A DNA stretch of 45,881 bases from an uncultured Eubacteriales bacterium (GTDB taxonomy: Bacteria; Bacillota; Clostridia; Peptostreptococcales; Anaerovoracaceae). The stretch lies in the NCBI GenBank assembly GCA_900315485.1, contig OMZI01000023.1, forward strand, positions 1-45,881. Reading direction: 5' to 3'. Position 1 is the first letter of the stretch. Each line of letters starts with the position of its first letter. The translations under genes were made by a program, and so were the position numbers. The notes under the pieces were generated by a model. The model saw only the letters and a program-made list of their open reading frames with translations, had not been told where the DNA came from and did no database searches. This document shows, one piece after another, positions 1 to 8,637 of this stretch.

Positions 1-72
1 ATTTTTTGCACGCGATCTTGAGGGTGGGCCCAAAGCTGGGCGGGCTTCAGGAGCGTGCTTTTCTTCTTTTAA
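1..72 (+). terminator. Hairpin followed by T-rich tract at left edge
   Basis: GCACGC at 8-13 can pair with GCGTGC at 53-58, with an inner hairpin GCCCA/TGGGC, and is followed on the plus strand by TTTTCTTCTTTT. This looks like an intrinsic terminator, or the 3' end of a structured RNA, belonging to a transcript that enters from the left. The source gene is outside the window, so its identity is unknown. Confidence 0.35.
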
Positions 73-116
73 AACTCCACATTTACTTTACACTAACCTG
101 CAGCGCCTTATCCGGG

Positions 117-151
117 ACATAAAACACCCGGCATCTGCTGACGCCGGGTGT
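117..151 (-). terminator. Intrinsic terminator after prs
   Basis: A perfect 9-bp stem, ACACCCGGC (124-132) with GCCGGGTGT (143-151), lies just downstream of the prs stop codon. On the minus strand it is followed by TTTTATG. The other side also has a T-rich run (CTCATTTTCTTCTT), so it may act in both directions. Confidence 0.7.
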
Positions 152-163
152 CTCATTTTCTTC

Positions 164-1120
164 TTAGTCGTTATGGAACATTGTTGAAATCGGCTTGTGG
201 CAGTAGATCCTGCTGATGGTCTCAGCGAAGATGTGTCCTACCGAGAGAACGGTGAACTTGTCGAGTTTCTTCTCTTCCGGAATAGGAATGGTGTTCAGGA
301 GGACCATCTCCTTGATCGGGCTTGCCTCGATCCTCTCGAGGGCCGGGCCGGAAAGTACAGCGTGTGTTGCGCATGCATATACGCTCTTGGCGCCGAGGTC
401 CATGAGAGCCTGAGCAGCATTGCAGATGGTGCCTGCAGTGTCGATCAGGTCGTCGAGGATGATGCAGTTTTTGCCTTCAACATCACCGACTACGTTCATG
501 ATCTCGCTCTTGTTGGCCTCAGGTCTTCTCTTATCGATGATGGCGATAGGAACGTTGAGAGGCTTTGCCATGTTGCGGGCTCTTTTTACTGAGCCGTGGT
601 CAGGCGAAACGATTACGAGGTCGTCGAGTTCCTTAAGTGCAAAATAGTCAGTCAGCATCGGCTGTCCGAGCATGTGGTCTACAGGGATGTCGAAGTAGCC
701 CTGCTCCTGTGATGCGTGGAGGTCCATGGTGATTACTCTGTCGATGCCTGCAGCCGTGATCATGTTAGCTACGAGCTTGGCTGTGATCGGATCTCTCGCC
801 TTGGCCTTGCGGTCCTGTCTGGCGTATCCGTAGTAAGGCATTACGGCTGTAACACTGTTGCAGCTCGCTCTCTTGAGAGCATCTGTCATGATGAGAAGCT
901 CCATCAGATTGTCATTTACCGGATCGTTGGTGGACTGAACGATAAAGCAGTCTTTACCTCTTACTGATTCCCAGATGCTTACACTGATCTCGCCGTCGCT
1001 GAACTTGGTAACAGTCGACTTGCCGAGTTCAATGCCCATGTGCTCTGCGATCTCCTGCGCGAGCTCAGGGTGTGAATTACATGTGAAAAGTTTGAGGTTA
1101 GCATATTTGTCATGCGCCAT
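164..1120 (-). CDS. prs: Ribose-phosphate pyrophosphokinase (PRPP synthetase)
   Basis: It makes PRPP from ribose 5-phosphate and ATP in the cytoplasm, feeding purine, pyrimidine, NAD, His and Trp synthesis. The 318-residue product has the class I family's normal length. Visible motifs are SDGEIS (41-46), the [12 protein letters not shown] loop (101-109), the VSPDHG segment (171-176) and the PRPP-binding DDLIDTAGT (223-231). The open frame extends 31 codons further upstream, but ATG at 1120 is preceded by a perfect AGGAGG with 8-nt spacing, and the upstream residues do not resemble the family, so this start is preferred. It lies 119 bp downstream of murC, in the order purR-murC-prs, a grouping common in Firmicutes. 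No separate promoter is obvious in the gap. Confidence 0.95.
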   Translation of the reverse strand: MAHDKYANLKLFTCNSHPELAQEIAEHMGIELGKSTVTKFSDGEISVSIWESVRGKDCFIVQSTNDPVNDNLMELLIMTDALKRASCNSVTAVMPYYGYARQDRKAKARDPITAKLVANMITAAGIDRVITMDLHASQEQGYFDIPVDHMLGQPMLTDYFALKELDDLVIVSPDHGSVKRARNMAKPLNVPIAIIDKRRPEANKSEIMNVVGDVEGKNCIILDDLIDTAGTICNAAQALMDLGAKSVYACATHAVLSGPALERIEASPIKEMVLLNTIPIPEEKKLDKFTVLSVGHIFAETISRIYCHKPISTMFHND

Positions 1121-1239
1121 GTCGTCGTCCTCCTGATGAAAGTTTGAGTGGTGAGTTGTTGCTAAAACTGTTCGATGCATGGACTTGGCGTCCCGTCTCA
1201 TTTTCTCGCTCATTTGGTGATGTTCATTCTCCCTTCCGG

Positions 1240-2619
1240 TTACTCCTTCGCAAGCAGCATCTCTCCGACTTTGTAGACGTCCCCCGCGCCCATAGTCATC
1301 GCGATGTCATCCTTGCCCGCGAATTTGTTGATATAGCTGACAATGTCCTCAAAATCCTTTACATAATAGATCTCCCTGTCGGGATACTTGTGTTTCATCG
1401 CCGACATCAGCTTGTACGACGATATATTATAGACGTCCTTTTCTCTTGCTGCATAGATGTCCGTCAGGATCAGCACGTCCGTATCCTGGAATGCATCCAC
1501 GAACTCATCAAACAGCGCCTTGGTCCTTGTGTAGGTATGCGGCTGGAAGACGAGCCACAGCTTGTTGTGCTTCACATTCTTAGCCGCCTTCAGGGTCGCC
1601 TTGATCTCAGTCGGATGGTGAGCGTAGTCATCGATCACCATTACCCCCTTGCTTGTGACTCCGTTGAAGTCAAAACGTCTGTTGGTGCCGTGGTACTCCT
1701 TGAGCGTGCGTGCGATCGTCGGAATGTCGACCTTCAGGAATGATGCCGTAACGAACGCTGCCATCGCGTTCAGAACGTTGTGTTCTCCCGGCACGGACAG
1801 CTCAAGAGAAGCGACTTTATTCCCCTTGCGGTAGATGTCAAAGCACGGGAAGCCACTCTCGTTGAACTTCATATTCTCCGCATAGAAGTCGTTGCTCTCG
1901 CTGTATCCGTACGTGATCTTGTTCCTGTGGTCTCTGAGAATGCTCTTGACGAACGGATTGTCCCCGTATGCGATGATCACACCGTCCTTAGGGATCTGTT
2001 CCACAAAAGTGCTGAAAGACTTGACTATATGTTCCATATCCTTGAAGTAATCAAGGTGATCGGAATCGATGTTAAGAATGACGCCGATGCTCGGCCTCAG
2101 CTGCAGGAAGCTGTCCATGTATTCGCAGGCTTCCGTGACAAAATATGTGTTGTTCTCGCCGATCTCAACGTTTCCGTGGATCTGCGGGAGGTTCCCTCCT
2201 ACGAGTATCGTAGGCTTGTAGTTGGCATTCCTGAGTATCAGGGACGTCATTGATGTTACAGTTGTCTTGCCGTGAGTTCCGCAGATCGCCACGGAGTTCT
2301 CATAGCGGTCCATGATGGCTCCAAGTACCTGCGCTCTTGAGAAGAGCGGTATGCCGAGCTCATGTGCCCTGATAACTTCAGGGTTCTCATCAGATACTGC
2401 TGCCGAATATACTATCGCATCCACTCCCTCTACATTCTCGGGTTCGTGAGAAGTGAAGACCTTGATGCCAATGCTCTCAAGATGCCTGGTGACATCGGAC
2501 GGCTTGATGTCCGTTCCGGTCACGATGTGACCGTTGTCAGCAAGGATCTCAGCAACTGCCGAGAGACCGATGCCTCCGATCCCCAGACAGTGAATCCTCT
2601 TATATTGTGTAAAATCCAT
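1240..2619 (-). CDS. murC: UDP-N-acetylmuramate--L-alanine ligase
   Basis: This cytoplasmic Mur ligase adds L-alanine to UDP-MurNAc with ATP hydrolysis, the first step in building the peptidoglycan stem peptide. The 459 residues match the family length. The N-terminal domain begins with the nucleotide-sugar loop GIGGIGLS (13-20). The central ATP loop is GTHGKT (114-119), and the DYAHHPTE motif typical of MurC lies in the C-terminal part. ATG at 2619 follows AGGGG with 9-nt spacing. A consensus promoter (2719-2747) lies upstream, so murC can be transcribed without purR. Confidence 0.95.
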   Translation of the reverse strand: MDFTQYKRIHCLGIGGIGLSAVAEILADNGHIVTGTDIKPSDVTRHLESIGIKVFTSHEPENVEGVDAIVYSAAVSDENPEVIRAHELGIPLFSRAQVLGAIMDRYENSVAICGTHGKTTVTSMTSLILRNANYKPTILVGGNLPQIHGNVEIGENNTYFVTEACEYMDSFLQLRPSIGVILNIDSDHLDYFKDMEHIVKSFSTFVEQIPKDGVIIAYGDNPFVKSILRDHRNKITYGYSESNDFYAENMKFNESGFPCFDIYRKGNKVASLELSVPGEHNVLNAMAAFVTASFLKVDIPTIARTLKEYHGTNRRFDFNGVTSKGVMVIDDYAHHPTEIKATLKAAKNVKHNKLWLVFQPHTYTRTKALFDEFVDAFQDTDVLILTDIYAAREKDVYNISSYKLMSAMKHKYPDREIYYVKDFEDIVSYINKFAGKDDIAMTMGAGDVYKVGEMLLAKE

Positions 2620-2718
2620 ATACCGGTTCCCCTTTATATATCTGCAACGCCCGCGCCTGCCCTCAGTTCAGATATGCGCAGAAAGGCGCAGACTGTAATA
2701 CTCGTCACATGCATAATG

Positions 2719-2747
2719 ATTATATTGAAATACCCCTGCTCTTTCAA
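2719..2747 (-). promoter_or_regulatory. Sigma-A-type promoter for murC
   Basis: Minus-strand TTGAAA (2742-2747), a 17-bp spacer, then a perfect TATAAT (2719-2724). The murC ATG is about 100 nt downstream. Further upstream (2785-2812) the motif TGTCAGTTT occurs twice in tandem and could be an activator or repressor site; that part is speculative. Confidence 0.7.
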
Positions 2748-2851
2748 GGTGAAGAAGGCCGTATTTTGTTCAAATTTGAGCACTTCTGTCAGTTTGTGTC
2801 AGTTTCGTGAAAACTGCTCTTCATCACCCGGACAGAGGTCCATGCCGGATA

Positions 2852-3670
2852 TTACTCAGATTCGATAAGCCCTTCATTAGCCCGGATCGAAATGACCTTA
2901 TTCTCCTCATCTATCTCATCGATAATGAGCACGGATGTATAATTGCTGACCTTCTTCTTTTCAGGCAGTCTCGATTCAAGAGCGACTCCGATTCCGACTG
3001 TCTCAACATCAAATTCGCCGAGAATGTCCTGGATCCCCTTGAGGCTTCCTCCGCCCCTCATAAAGTCATCTATTACTATAGCCCTGCTGCCCGGCCTGAC
3101 CGCGCGCTTGGCAATAGACATCTTCTGGATGTGCTCATCCGTTCCGCTGAAATAGTTGATCGAAACAGTCGAGCCTTCGGAATATCTCGCTTCACGTCTT
3201 ATGACTACGAGCGGAAGGCCCAGCATATAAGCCGTATGCGAAGCGATCCCCATTCCCTTGGTCTCAACAGTCACTACATAATCGGCTCCGAGGCTGTGGA
3301 ATCTCTGAGCAAAGATCCTCGCGATCTCTGCGCAGATGTGTCCGTCGAACATGATGTCCGATGTATACAGGTACTTGCCACCGAGCATCCTCGTTGTATC
3401 TGAAAGAGCTTCGATCATTTCAGCCTGAAGTTCACGGATACGTTCGTCAGATATTCCCGGGATATAGCGGATGCCTCCGCCCACGCCCTGTATGCTCTCG
3501 ATACGTCCCGAACCGTTATCCTTCAGTATTTCATTGATCAGCCTTATGTCCTCAGACAGGCTTGACTTGGCGATGTCGTACTTGTCGCAGAAGTGCCTGG
3601 ATTCAAAAAGACGGCACGGATTCTGCAGCAGTTCGTCCATCAGCATGCCTACTCTCTTGTTTTTCTTCAA
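2852..3670 (-). CDS. purR: Purine operon repressor PurR
   Basis: A 272-residue protein with an N-terminal winged-helix segment (about 1-70) and a type I phosphoribosyltransferase domain (about 75-272). It carries the PRPP-binding motif DDFMRGGGS (201-209). This is the Bacillus-type PurR, which represses purine genes and releases DNA when PRPP is high; it has no known catalytic activity. The TTG start at 3670 follows AAGGAG with 7-nt spacing and its own promoter (3755-3784). Placement next to prs fits the shared PRPP signal. The family assignment is strong; the regulon here is inferred. Confidence 0.9.
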   Translation of the reverse strand: MKKNKRVGMLMDELLQNPCRLFESRHFCDKYDIAKSSLSEDIRLINEILKDNGSGRIESIQGVGGGIRYIPGISDERIRELQAEMIEALSDTTRMLGGKYLYTSDIMFDGHICAEIARIFAQRFHSLGADYVVTVETKGMGIASHTAYMLGLPLVVIRREARYSEGSTVSINYFSGTDEHIQKMSIAKRAVRPGSRAIVIDDFMRGGGSLKGIQDILGEFDVETVGIGVALESRLPEKKKVSNYTSVLIIDEIDEENKVISIRANEGLIESE

Positions 3671-3701
3671 GGTATCACTCCTTTCCCCTCTGTCCGGTCA
3701 T

Positions 3702-3715
3702 AATTCCGAACAATT
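3702..3715. promoter_or_regulatory. Possible PurBox half-site in purR leader
   Basis: The plus-strand sequence AATTCCGAACAATT fits the core CCGAAC flanked by A/T that is recognised by Bacillus subtilis PurR. It sits between the purR promoter and start codon, which would suit autoregulation. A clear second, inverted half-site at the usual distance was not found, so the call is tentative. Confidence 0.35.
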
Positions 3716-3754
3716 AAGCCGTTTTCAGGTTAATGATAGCCGATTTCTATGAAC

Positions 3755-3784
3755 ATTTTACTCTCCCGTACGCGTCACGGTCAA
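3755..3784 (-). promoter_or_regulatory. Promoter for purR
   Basis: Minus-strand TTGACC (3779-3784), an 18-bp spacer and TAAAAT (3755-3760). It lies about 85 nt upstream of the TTG start. Confidence 0.55.
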
Positions 3785-3813
3785 TAATAATGCAAAATGA
3801 CGATTAGCTGTCT

Positions 3814-3920
3814 CCGGTCGCTGTATGCTTTCACATCGCTCCGGACCGGCGTCTGTAGCGTACATCCGGGAAAACTATTGCAGTTTTCTATGGAATCGCA
3901 TCCCCCGGATGAAGTACAAT
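3814..3920. promoter_or_regulatory. Nested inverted repeats upstream of desulfurase gene
   Basis: The non-coding stretch 3785-4007 holds three inverted repeats. CATCCGGG (3863-3870) pairs with CCCGGATG (3904-3911). Inside it GAAACT-like arms (GAAAACT 3870-3876, AGTTTTC 3882-3888) form a 7-bp hairpin with a 5-nt loop. CCGGTC (3814-3819) pairs with GACCGG (3844-3849). A possible -10 box TACAAT lies at 3915-3920, but no good -35 is present. This could be an operator or structured leader for the plus-strand gene at 4008. I do not recognise a known riboswitch class. Confidence 0.4.
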
Positions 3921-4007
3921 AATCATGATTGATGAGGTATCCGGAACAGACCTTATCGATCAGAAGGAATTAGAAAAATAAACATTTTGCTTCGGAAGGA
4001 ATTATCT

Positions 4008-5195
4008 ATGGAAAAAATCTATCTGGATAACGGTGCGACTTCATTCCCTAAACCTAAAGAAGTCGCCGATGCAGTATATGAATACATGACCTGCTGCGGT
4101 GCCAACATAAACCGCGGAGGCTATCAGGAAGCATACGATCTTGAAGGCACTGTCTTCGAGACCCGCGAGATGCTCACTGATATGTTTGACGGTCCTGACT
4201 GCAAGAATGTCGTATTCACCAAGAACGTCACAGAATCTCTGAACATCGTACTCAAGGGATTCCTGAGACCGGGTGACCACATCCTCTGCTCCTCCATGGA
4301 ACACAATGCAGTAATGAGACCGCTGGTGCAGCTTGAGAAACAGGGCGTGGAGTTCTCAAGAATACCGGGAACAGAGGCCGGTGAGCTGGTGCTCGATGCA
4401 GTCGAGGACATGATAAAGCCTAATACGAAAGCTATCGTCATGACTCATGCCAGCAACATATGCGGAACGGTCAACCCGCTTAAGGAAGTCGGAGAGATCT
4501 GCAGAAAGCACGGCCTTAAGTTCATCGTTGACTCCGCTCAGTCCGCAGGCATCCTGCCTGTAAGCATGAAGGAGATGAACATCGACGCTCTCTGTTTCAC
4601 AGGTCACAAGTCACTCCTCGGACCGCAGGGGATCGGCGGATTCATAATAGCTGAAGACATGATCCCTCTCATCGACCCTATCCTCTCGGGAGGCACCGGA
4701 TCAATAAGCCACACCGAAGAGATCCCGGATTTCATGCCTGACAGATTCGAGCCGGGCACCATGAACCTTCCGGGCATCGTAGGTCTCAATGCAGGCCTCA
4801 ACTGGATCAGGAAAAAAGGCATCGATGCAGTTGCAGCACATGAGCTGGCACTCACTGAGAGATTCATAAACGGGCTTCTTCCGCTCGAGGAAGCCGGTCA
4901 CATCAGGATCTGCGGTCTCAAGGAATGCTACAGAGAAAAGGACGGCGTCACAGTCCCTGTTCGCACAGGTGTCGTTTCGATCCAGACTCTCAAAGTCGAC
5001 TGCGCTGATGCTGCATTCAGGCTCGACTTCGAATTCGGCATAGAGACAAGAGTCGGCCTTCACTGCGCACCTAATGCACACAAGACTCTCGGCACATTCC
5101 CGACGGGCACTATCAGATTCTCCTTCGGAAACTTCAATACCGGGGAAGACGTCGATGCAGCAATAAATGCAGTCAGGGAGATCTGCGGAGCATAG
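4008..5195 (+). CDS. Cysteine desulfurase family protein (class V aminotransferase fold)
   Basis: A PLP-dependent enzyme of 395 residues, expected to remove sulfur (or selenium) from cysteine-type substrates. The start YLDNGATSFPKP is typical of the TIGR01977-like branch of SufS/NifS relatives rather than housekeeping IscS. The PLP lysine is K201 in TGHKSLLGPQG, the PLP aspartate is D175 in VDSAQSAG, and the candidate sulfur-accepting C353 lies in GLHCAPNAH. ATG at 4008 is chosen because AAGGA lies 7 nt upstream; an upstream in-frame TTG (3987) has poorer support. It is a single-gene unit with its own leader and terminator and has no scaffold or carrier gene beside it, so the sulfur acceptor is unknown. 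Confidence 0.85.
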   Translation: MEKIYLDNGATSFPKPKEVADAVYEYMTCCGANINRGGYQEAYDLEGTVFETREMLTDMFDGPDCKNVVFTKNVTESLNIVLKGFLRPGDHILCSSMEHNAVMRPLVQLEKQGVEFSRIPGTEAGELVLDAVEDMIKPNTKAIVMTHASNICGTVNPLKEVGEICRKHGLKFIVDSAQSAGILPVSMKEMNIDALCFTGHKSLLGPQGIGGFIIAEDMIPLIDPILSGGTGSISHTEEIPDFMPDRFEPGTMNLPGIVGLNAGLNWIRKKGIDAVAAHELALTERFINGLLPLEEAGHIRICGLKECYREKDGVTVPVRTGVVSIQTLKVDCADAAFRLDFEFGIETRVGLHCAPNAHKTLGTFPTGTIRFSFGNFNTGEDVDAAINAVREICGA

Positions 5196-5233
5196 AAAGA
5201 TACCCTGCACAGCACTGATAATAGAAAAGAAAA

Positions 5234-5275
5234 ACCTGCAGTTCCAGCGCTTACGCTGACTGCAGGTATTTTTGT
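5234..5275. terminator. Bidirectional terminator between convergent genes
   Basis: The stem ACCTGCAGT (5234-5242) with ACTGCAGGT (5259-5267) encloses a second stem CAGCG/CGCTG. ATTTTTGTT follows on the plus strand and GGTTTTTCTTTTC on the minus strand, so it can end both the desulfurase transcript and the sugar-kinase/gtrA operon. Confidence 0.8.
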
Positions 5276-5320
5276 TGCTTTCAGGTTTTCAGACAGTCCC
5301 CTTCATGCCTGTGCAGGAAC

Positions 5321-5770
5321 TTATGCGGTATGCTCCGCCTTCCCCTCTTTCGCTTTCTTCTTCGCGGCAATATCGTTGTTGTCCATCTCGTTTCTGTATA
5401 CCACGAAGGTGTCATAGAGGTACTCAAGCGACAGGTTAAGTGCCATGTTGAGAGCTGTAACGAGATACTCATTCCAGTGCAGTGTCTCAGCGAGATAGTT
5501 GCCGAGTATCGTCGACGCCGGAGTGAATACCAGATAGAAGGCGAAAACCATCGCCATCGCTCTCGGCACATTCTTGGTCGACTGGAACGTGTAGCGTCTG
5601 TTGATCGTAAAGCACCACACGACTGAGGCCACAAGTGCTGTAAGATAGCACGGCCAGTACTTAAGGCCTGTGAACTCATTCATCAGAGTGAATACAGCGA
5701 GTTCTATTATTCCGGCCGAAGCGGATACAATTACGAATTTGAGTGTCCTGATAACTTCTTTCTTTTTCAT
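5321..5770 (-). CDS. GtrA-like family membrane protein
   Basis: A 149-residue protein with four predicted membrane segments and the GtrA-family pattern: an early K-F-x-x-V-x-x-x-x-x-G stretch and the INRRYTF motif after the second helix. GtrA relatives are thought to help move lipid-linked sugars across the membrane or to assist cell-wall glycosylation. The charged tail is rich in Lys/Glu. Its ATG overlaps the stop of the upstream FGGY kinase by 4 bp (ATGA), so the two are translationally coupled. Why a GtrA protein ends a sugar-catabolism-like operon is unclear. Confidence 0.75.
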   Translation of the reverse strand: MKKKEVIRTLKFVIVSASAGIIELAVFTLMNEFTGLKYWPCYLTALVASVVWCFTINRRYTFQSTKNVPRAMAMVFAFYLVFTPASTILGNYLAETLHWNEYLVTALNMALNLSLEYLYDTFVVYRNEMDNNDIAAKKKAKEGKAEHTA

Positions 5771-7428
5771 TTTGATCTCCGGCTCAAAATTTTCTCTGGT
5801 ACCTGTATTATGACTCTCTGGTCTTCACTGTTTCCTTCTGCAAGCGACTTGAACAGCACCTTGTTTGCATTGTACAGCTTTTTGAAAGTCCTGTAATACT
5901 TCTTATATGCCGCATGTTTATCCTTGTCAGGTGTATATACTTCCGCCACAGGGATGAAGTCCCTGACGCAGTCGAGATCAGGTATGAGCCCGAGTCCGAC
6001 CGCTGTGACCGCGCATGCTCCGACAGAGCCTACATTCTGAGGTGAGTCCACAGTCTCGATCACTCTTCCGGTAATATCTGCAAGCATCTGACAGGATACC
6101 GGTGACAGCGCACCGCCGCCCACGAACCTTATCCTCTTTGACGACTTCAGCCTGCGGTCCTGGCATTCGAGCATCCACCTGAGATGGTAGAACACGCCCT
6201 CGAGCACAGCATGGATCATCTCTGTTTTGCCCGTATCGAGGCCGATGCCGAAAAACATCCCCTTCGCATCCGGGTCTTCAAAAGGACAGCGGTTGCCGTG
6301 CAGCCACGGTGTGAATATGACACCGCCCGACCCCGGCGGCACGTCTTTGATGACTTCCGTCATGTAGCTGTACAGGCTGGTGTTCCGCTCCTCGTAGTCT
6401 GAAGGTATGTTTTCTTTCTTTATGTACACGCCGATCTCGTCCAGAGCGAGGTGGTCTCTCACCCATTCGAGGCACTTTCCGGCGGTCTCCATTTCGGCAA
6501 AATAGTTATATTTATCCCGCTCGGCTCCTATGATGGATGCGATCATTGCAGTAACGTCGACCATCTGCTTGTCGGTGACGGTTATGACCCATCCGGAAGT
6601 ACCGCTGTAAATGTGGGTGTCACCTTTGCGGACAGCACCGGCGCCTACTCCGATAAGCGATGAATCACCGCCTCCGCCGTATACAGGGATGCCCTCAGCG
6701 AGCCCGAGGTCCTGCGCTGCCTTCGCGGTGAGTCTGCCGGCCATCTCAGTGGACCTTACTATATCCGGCAGATGCTCACGTCTGACGCCGAGGATCCCGC
6801 ACATCTCTTCACTCCAGCCCCTGCTTTCAGGCCTTATGTCATAGAGGAAAGTGGCAAACGCCTCGTCTTCTGTCATCGTGAAGCTGCCGGTGCACCTGAG
6901 GATCAGGTAGTCCTTGACATCGAGCCACTTGTAGACCTTCTCAAATATCTCCGGCTCATTTGCCTCGACCCACTTGTATTTCCATACCGGATCCTTGACG
7001 CTGCCTGCTACGGCACCGGTTATCTTAAGGCTCGGGATCAGCTTGGTAATATTCGCACCGGCTATCTGGATACCGTTCGCGATGCCCTTTCTGATCTCCT
7101 TTCTCGCCCTCTGATCCATGTAGCTCATAGGCCGGCGCAGAGCATTGCCCTCCCTGTCTACCAGCACGAGCCCCTGCATCTGCGAGCAGAACGAGATGCC
7201 TGAAACCATGTCAGGAGTGATTTCCGGATCTTCAAAAATTTCCCTGGTGCTCTCGGCCATACCGCGCCACCAGTCCTCGACATCCTGTTCAGCTCCGCCG
7301 CCGTCAAGAATGTACAGAGGATAGCTCCTTGATGCGTATTTAAGGAGCCTGATCTCCTTGTCCACTTCAAACAGGCATGTCTTGACACCGGTTGTTCCTA
7401 TATCATATGCAAGTATGTATGATTTCAC
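5767..7428 (-). CDS. FGGY-family carbohydrate kinase (xylulokinase-like)
   Basis: A cytoplasmic sugar kinase of about 553 residues with two actin-like ATPase halves. The first half starts with YDIGTTGVK and the second contains the YSGTSGW and FVGGGALSP motifs, both typical of FGGY kinases. Closest in feel to xylulokinases, but the substrate cannot be read from sequence. An upstream GTG (7437) is only 2-3 nt from the GGGGCGG ribosome-binding site, so GTG at 7428, with 7-8 nt spacing, is preferred. It follows the class II aldolase with an 84-bp gap containing two small hairpins (GGCTGC/GCAGCC and GCCGC/GCGGC) and no terminator. In context it would phosphorylate the product that the aldolase cleaves. 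Confidence 0.85.
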   Translation of the reverse strand: MKSYILAYDIGTTGVKTCLFEVDKEIRLLKYASRSYPLYILDGGGAEQDVEDWWRGMAESTREIFEDPEITPDMVSGISFCSQMQGLVLVDREGNALRRPMSYMDQRARKEIRKGIANGIQIAGANITKLIPSLKITGAVAGSVKDPVWKYKWVEANEPEIFEKVYKWLDVKDYLILRCTGSFTMTEDEAFATFLYDIRPESRGWSEEMCGILGVRREHLPDIVRSTEMAGRLTAKAAQDLGLAEGIPVYGGGGDSSLIGVGAGAVRKGDTHIYSGTSGWVITVTDKQMVDVTAMIASIIGAERDKYNYFAEMETAGKCLEWVRDHLALDEIGVYIKKENIPSDYEERNTSLYSYMTEVIKDVPPGSGGVIFTPWLHGNRCPFEDPDAKGMFFGIGLDTGKTEMIHAVLEGVFYHLRWMLECQDRRLKSSKRIRFVGGGALSPVSCQMLADITGRVIETVDSPQNVGSVGACAVTAVGLGLIPDLDCVRDFIPVAEVYTPDKDKHAAYKKYYRTFKKLYNANKVLFKSLAEGNSEDQRVIIQVPEKILSRRSK

Positions 7429-7521
7429 TGCTTTCACCGCCCCTGCTTTGTGTCATATACAGTGCCGGCTGCATTATCAGGCAGCCTCTTCCTTTCTCAG
7501 CCGCAACTACGGCGGCCGGTG

Positions 7522-8619
7522 CTATTTTGCATTCTTAAGCTTGGAGTACTTGTTCAGATATACGACCCTCTGCAGCCTTGCATCCACATAGCTGAGAGGC
7601 TTTGCGTGCCTTACATAGCATGCGGCCGCACAGTTCTTGCTGACGATCATTGCCGCAGCATCCGCATCATCCTGTGTCCTGCCTGCGCACACTGCGCCTA
7701 CTCCCCTTACGAGTACCGCATTGCGCCCTATCATAGGGTTGAGTGCAGGATGCATTCCGCCCATCTGGTGCAGAGCTCCCGTCATCGGGATACTCAGGCG
7801 GCCGAGTCCGTTTTCAACAATGCCTCCGAAGCCTCTGGCATTCGATCCCGTATTGTAGCCGAGCAGAGCTCTCTGTACGGTCTTCGGGTCGTTGTCCACA
7901 ACTATCATGTCAGGTCCGACTATCTGGGCAAAATCATCGATGTACGCTCCGACCCTGACGCCGGCCTGGCAGCACTCCATGATGTACTGGTCCCTGACGA
8001 CCGTTACGCACGGGAATATCTCGCACTTTACCTTCTCAGTGTCGATCCACTCCCTGGTGAACATATCATGGTCAGGCACTCTCTTATCTACCAGTCTTTT
8101 GCTCAGCTCCTCGAGCTGTTCAGCCTTTTCGAAGGCGCTCTCCATGTCGCCGGCAACTATAAGAGCCCCGTGCCTTGCCATCAGGAACGTATCGATGTCA
8201 GGGTTGTCCCTGACTTTGACCTCAACATTTCTGACCAGCTTCTTCGTCCCCGGCAGAGCGTATTCTGCACAAGGAGCAAAGCTCACATCCCTGCACTCTG
8301 CTGCGAGTGCGGATGCATAATACTGGTGCGTGTGGATTATGAAGTTCACATTGTCGCGGAGTGCATATGCTGCAGCATAGACACCTTTCTCGCTGCTCGG
8401 CCTGATATCGCCTTCCCATGAGCAGTCGCTCACCTTCACGATGACAAGCTCCTCCGGCTCGAGAGTATCGTAGCCTCTTCCGCTCGGAGTGATGATGAAC
8501 TCATCCACTCCTATCCTTGCGCTTATGTTGCCCCACGTGCGGGCTATGAGCTTGTTCTCAAGCAGCCTGTGACCGGCCTCGATCACGATCTGCCTTGCTT
8601 CATTTTCGTTATAGAACAT
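7522..8619 (-). CDS. Class II aldolase/adducin-family protein with extra C-terminal half-domain
   Basis: The first 200 residues form a complete class II aldolase domain: GNIS (30-33), TPSG (44-47), the acidic residue E77, and metal-binding H96, H98 and H150. These match fuculose-phosphate aldolase and ribulose-phosphate 4-epimerase. Usual members end near 210-230 residues; this one has 365. The remaining 140 residues again look like an aldolase fold (a VVDNDPKTVQRALLG stretch, conserved Gly-rich loops) without the metal histidines, so a tandem or decayed second domain is likely. ATG at 8619 follows GGAG at 7 nt. It lies 18 bp downstream of the aminotransferase gene. Confidence 0.8.
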   Translation of the reverse strand: MFYNENEARQIVIEAGHRLLENKLIARTWGNISARIGVDEFIITPSGRGYDTLEPEELVIVKVSDCSWEGDIRPSSEKGVYAAAYALRDNVNFIIHTHQYYASALAAECRDVSFAPCAEYALPGTKKLVRNVEVKVRDNPDIDTFLMARHGALIVAGDMESAFEKAEQLEELSKRLVDKRVPDHDMFTREWIDTEKVKCEIFPCVTVVRDQYIMECCQAGVRVGAYIDDFAQIVGPDMIVVDNDPKTVQRALLGYNTGSNARGFGGIVENGLGRLSIPMTGALHQMGGMHPALNPMIGRNAVLVRGVGAVCAGRTQDDADAAAMIVSKNCAAACYVRHAKPLSYVDARLQRVVYLNKYSKLKNAK

Positions 8620-8637
8620 ATTGGTTCTCCAGTCTTA

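Noticed and set aside
1121-1213. 31-residue N-terminal extension of PRPP synthetase
   Set aside because: The internal ATG has a perfect ribosome-binding site and the extension is not family-like.
7450-8421. 323-residue plus-strand open frame opposite the aldolase gene
   Set aside because: Mirror frame of a clear gene, Cys/His/Ser-rich and without family features or ribosome-binding site.
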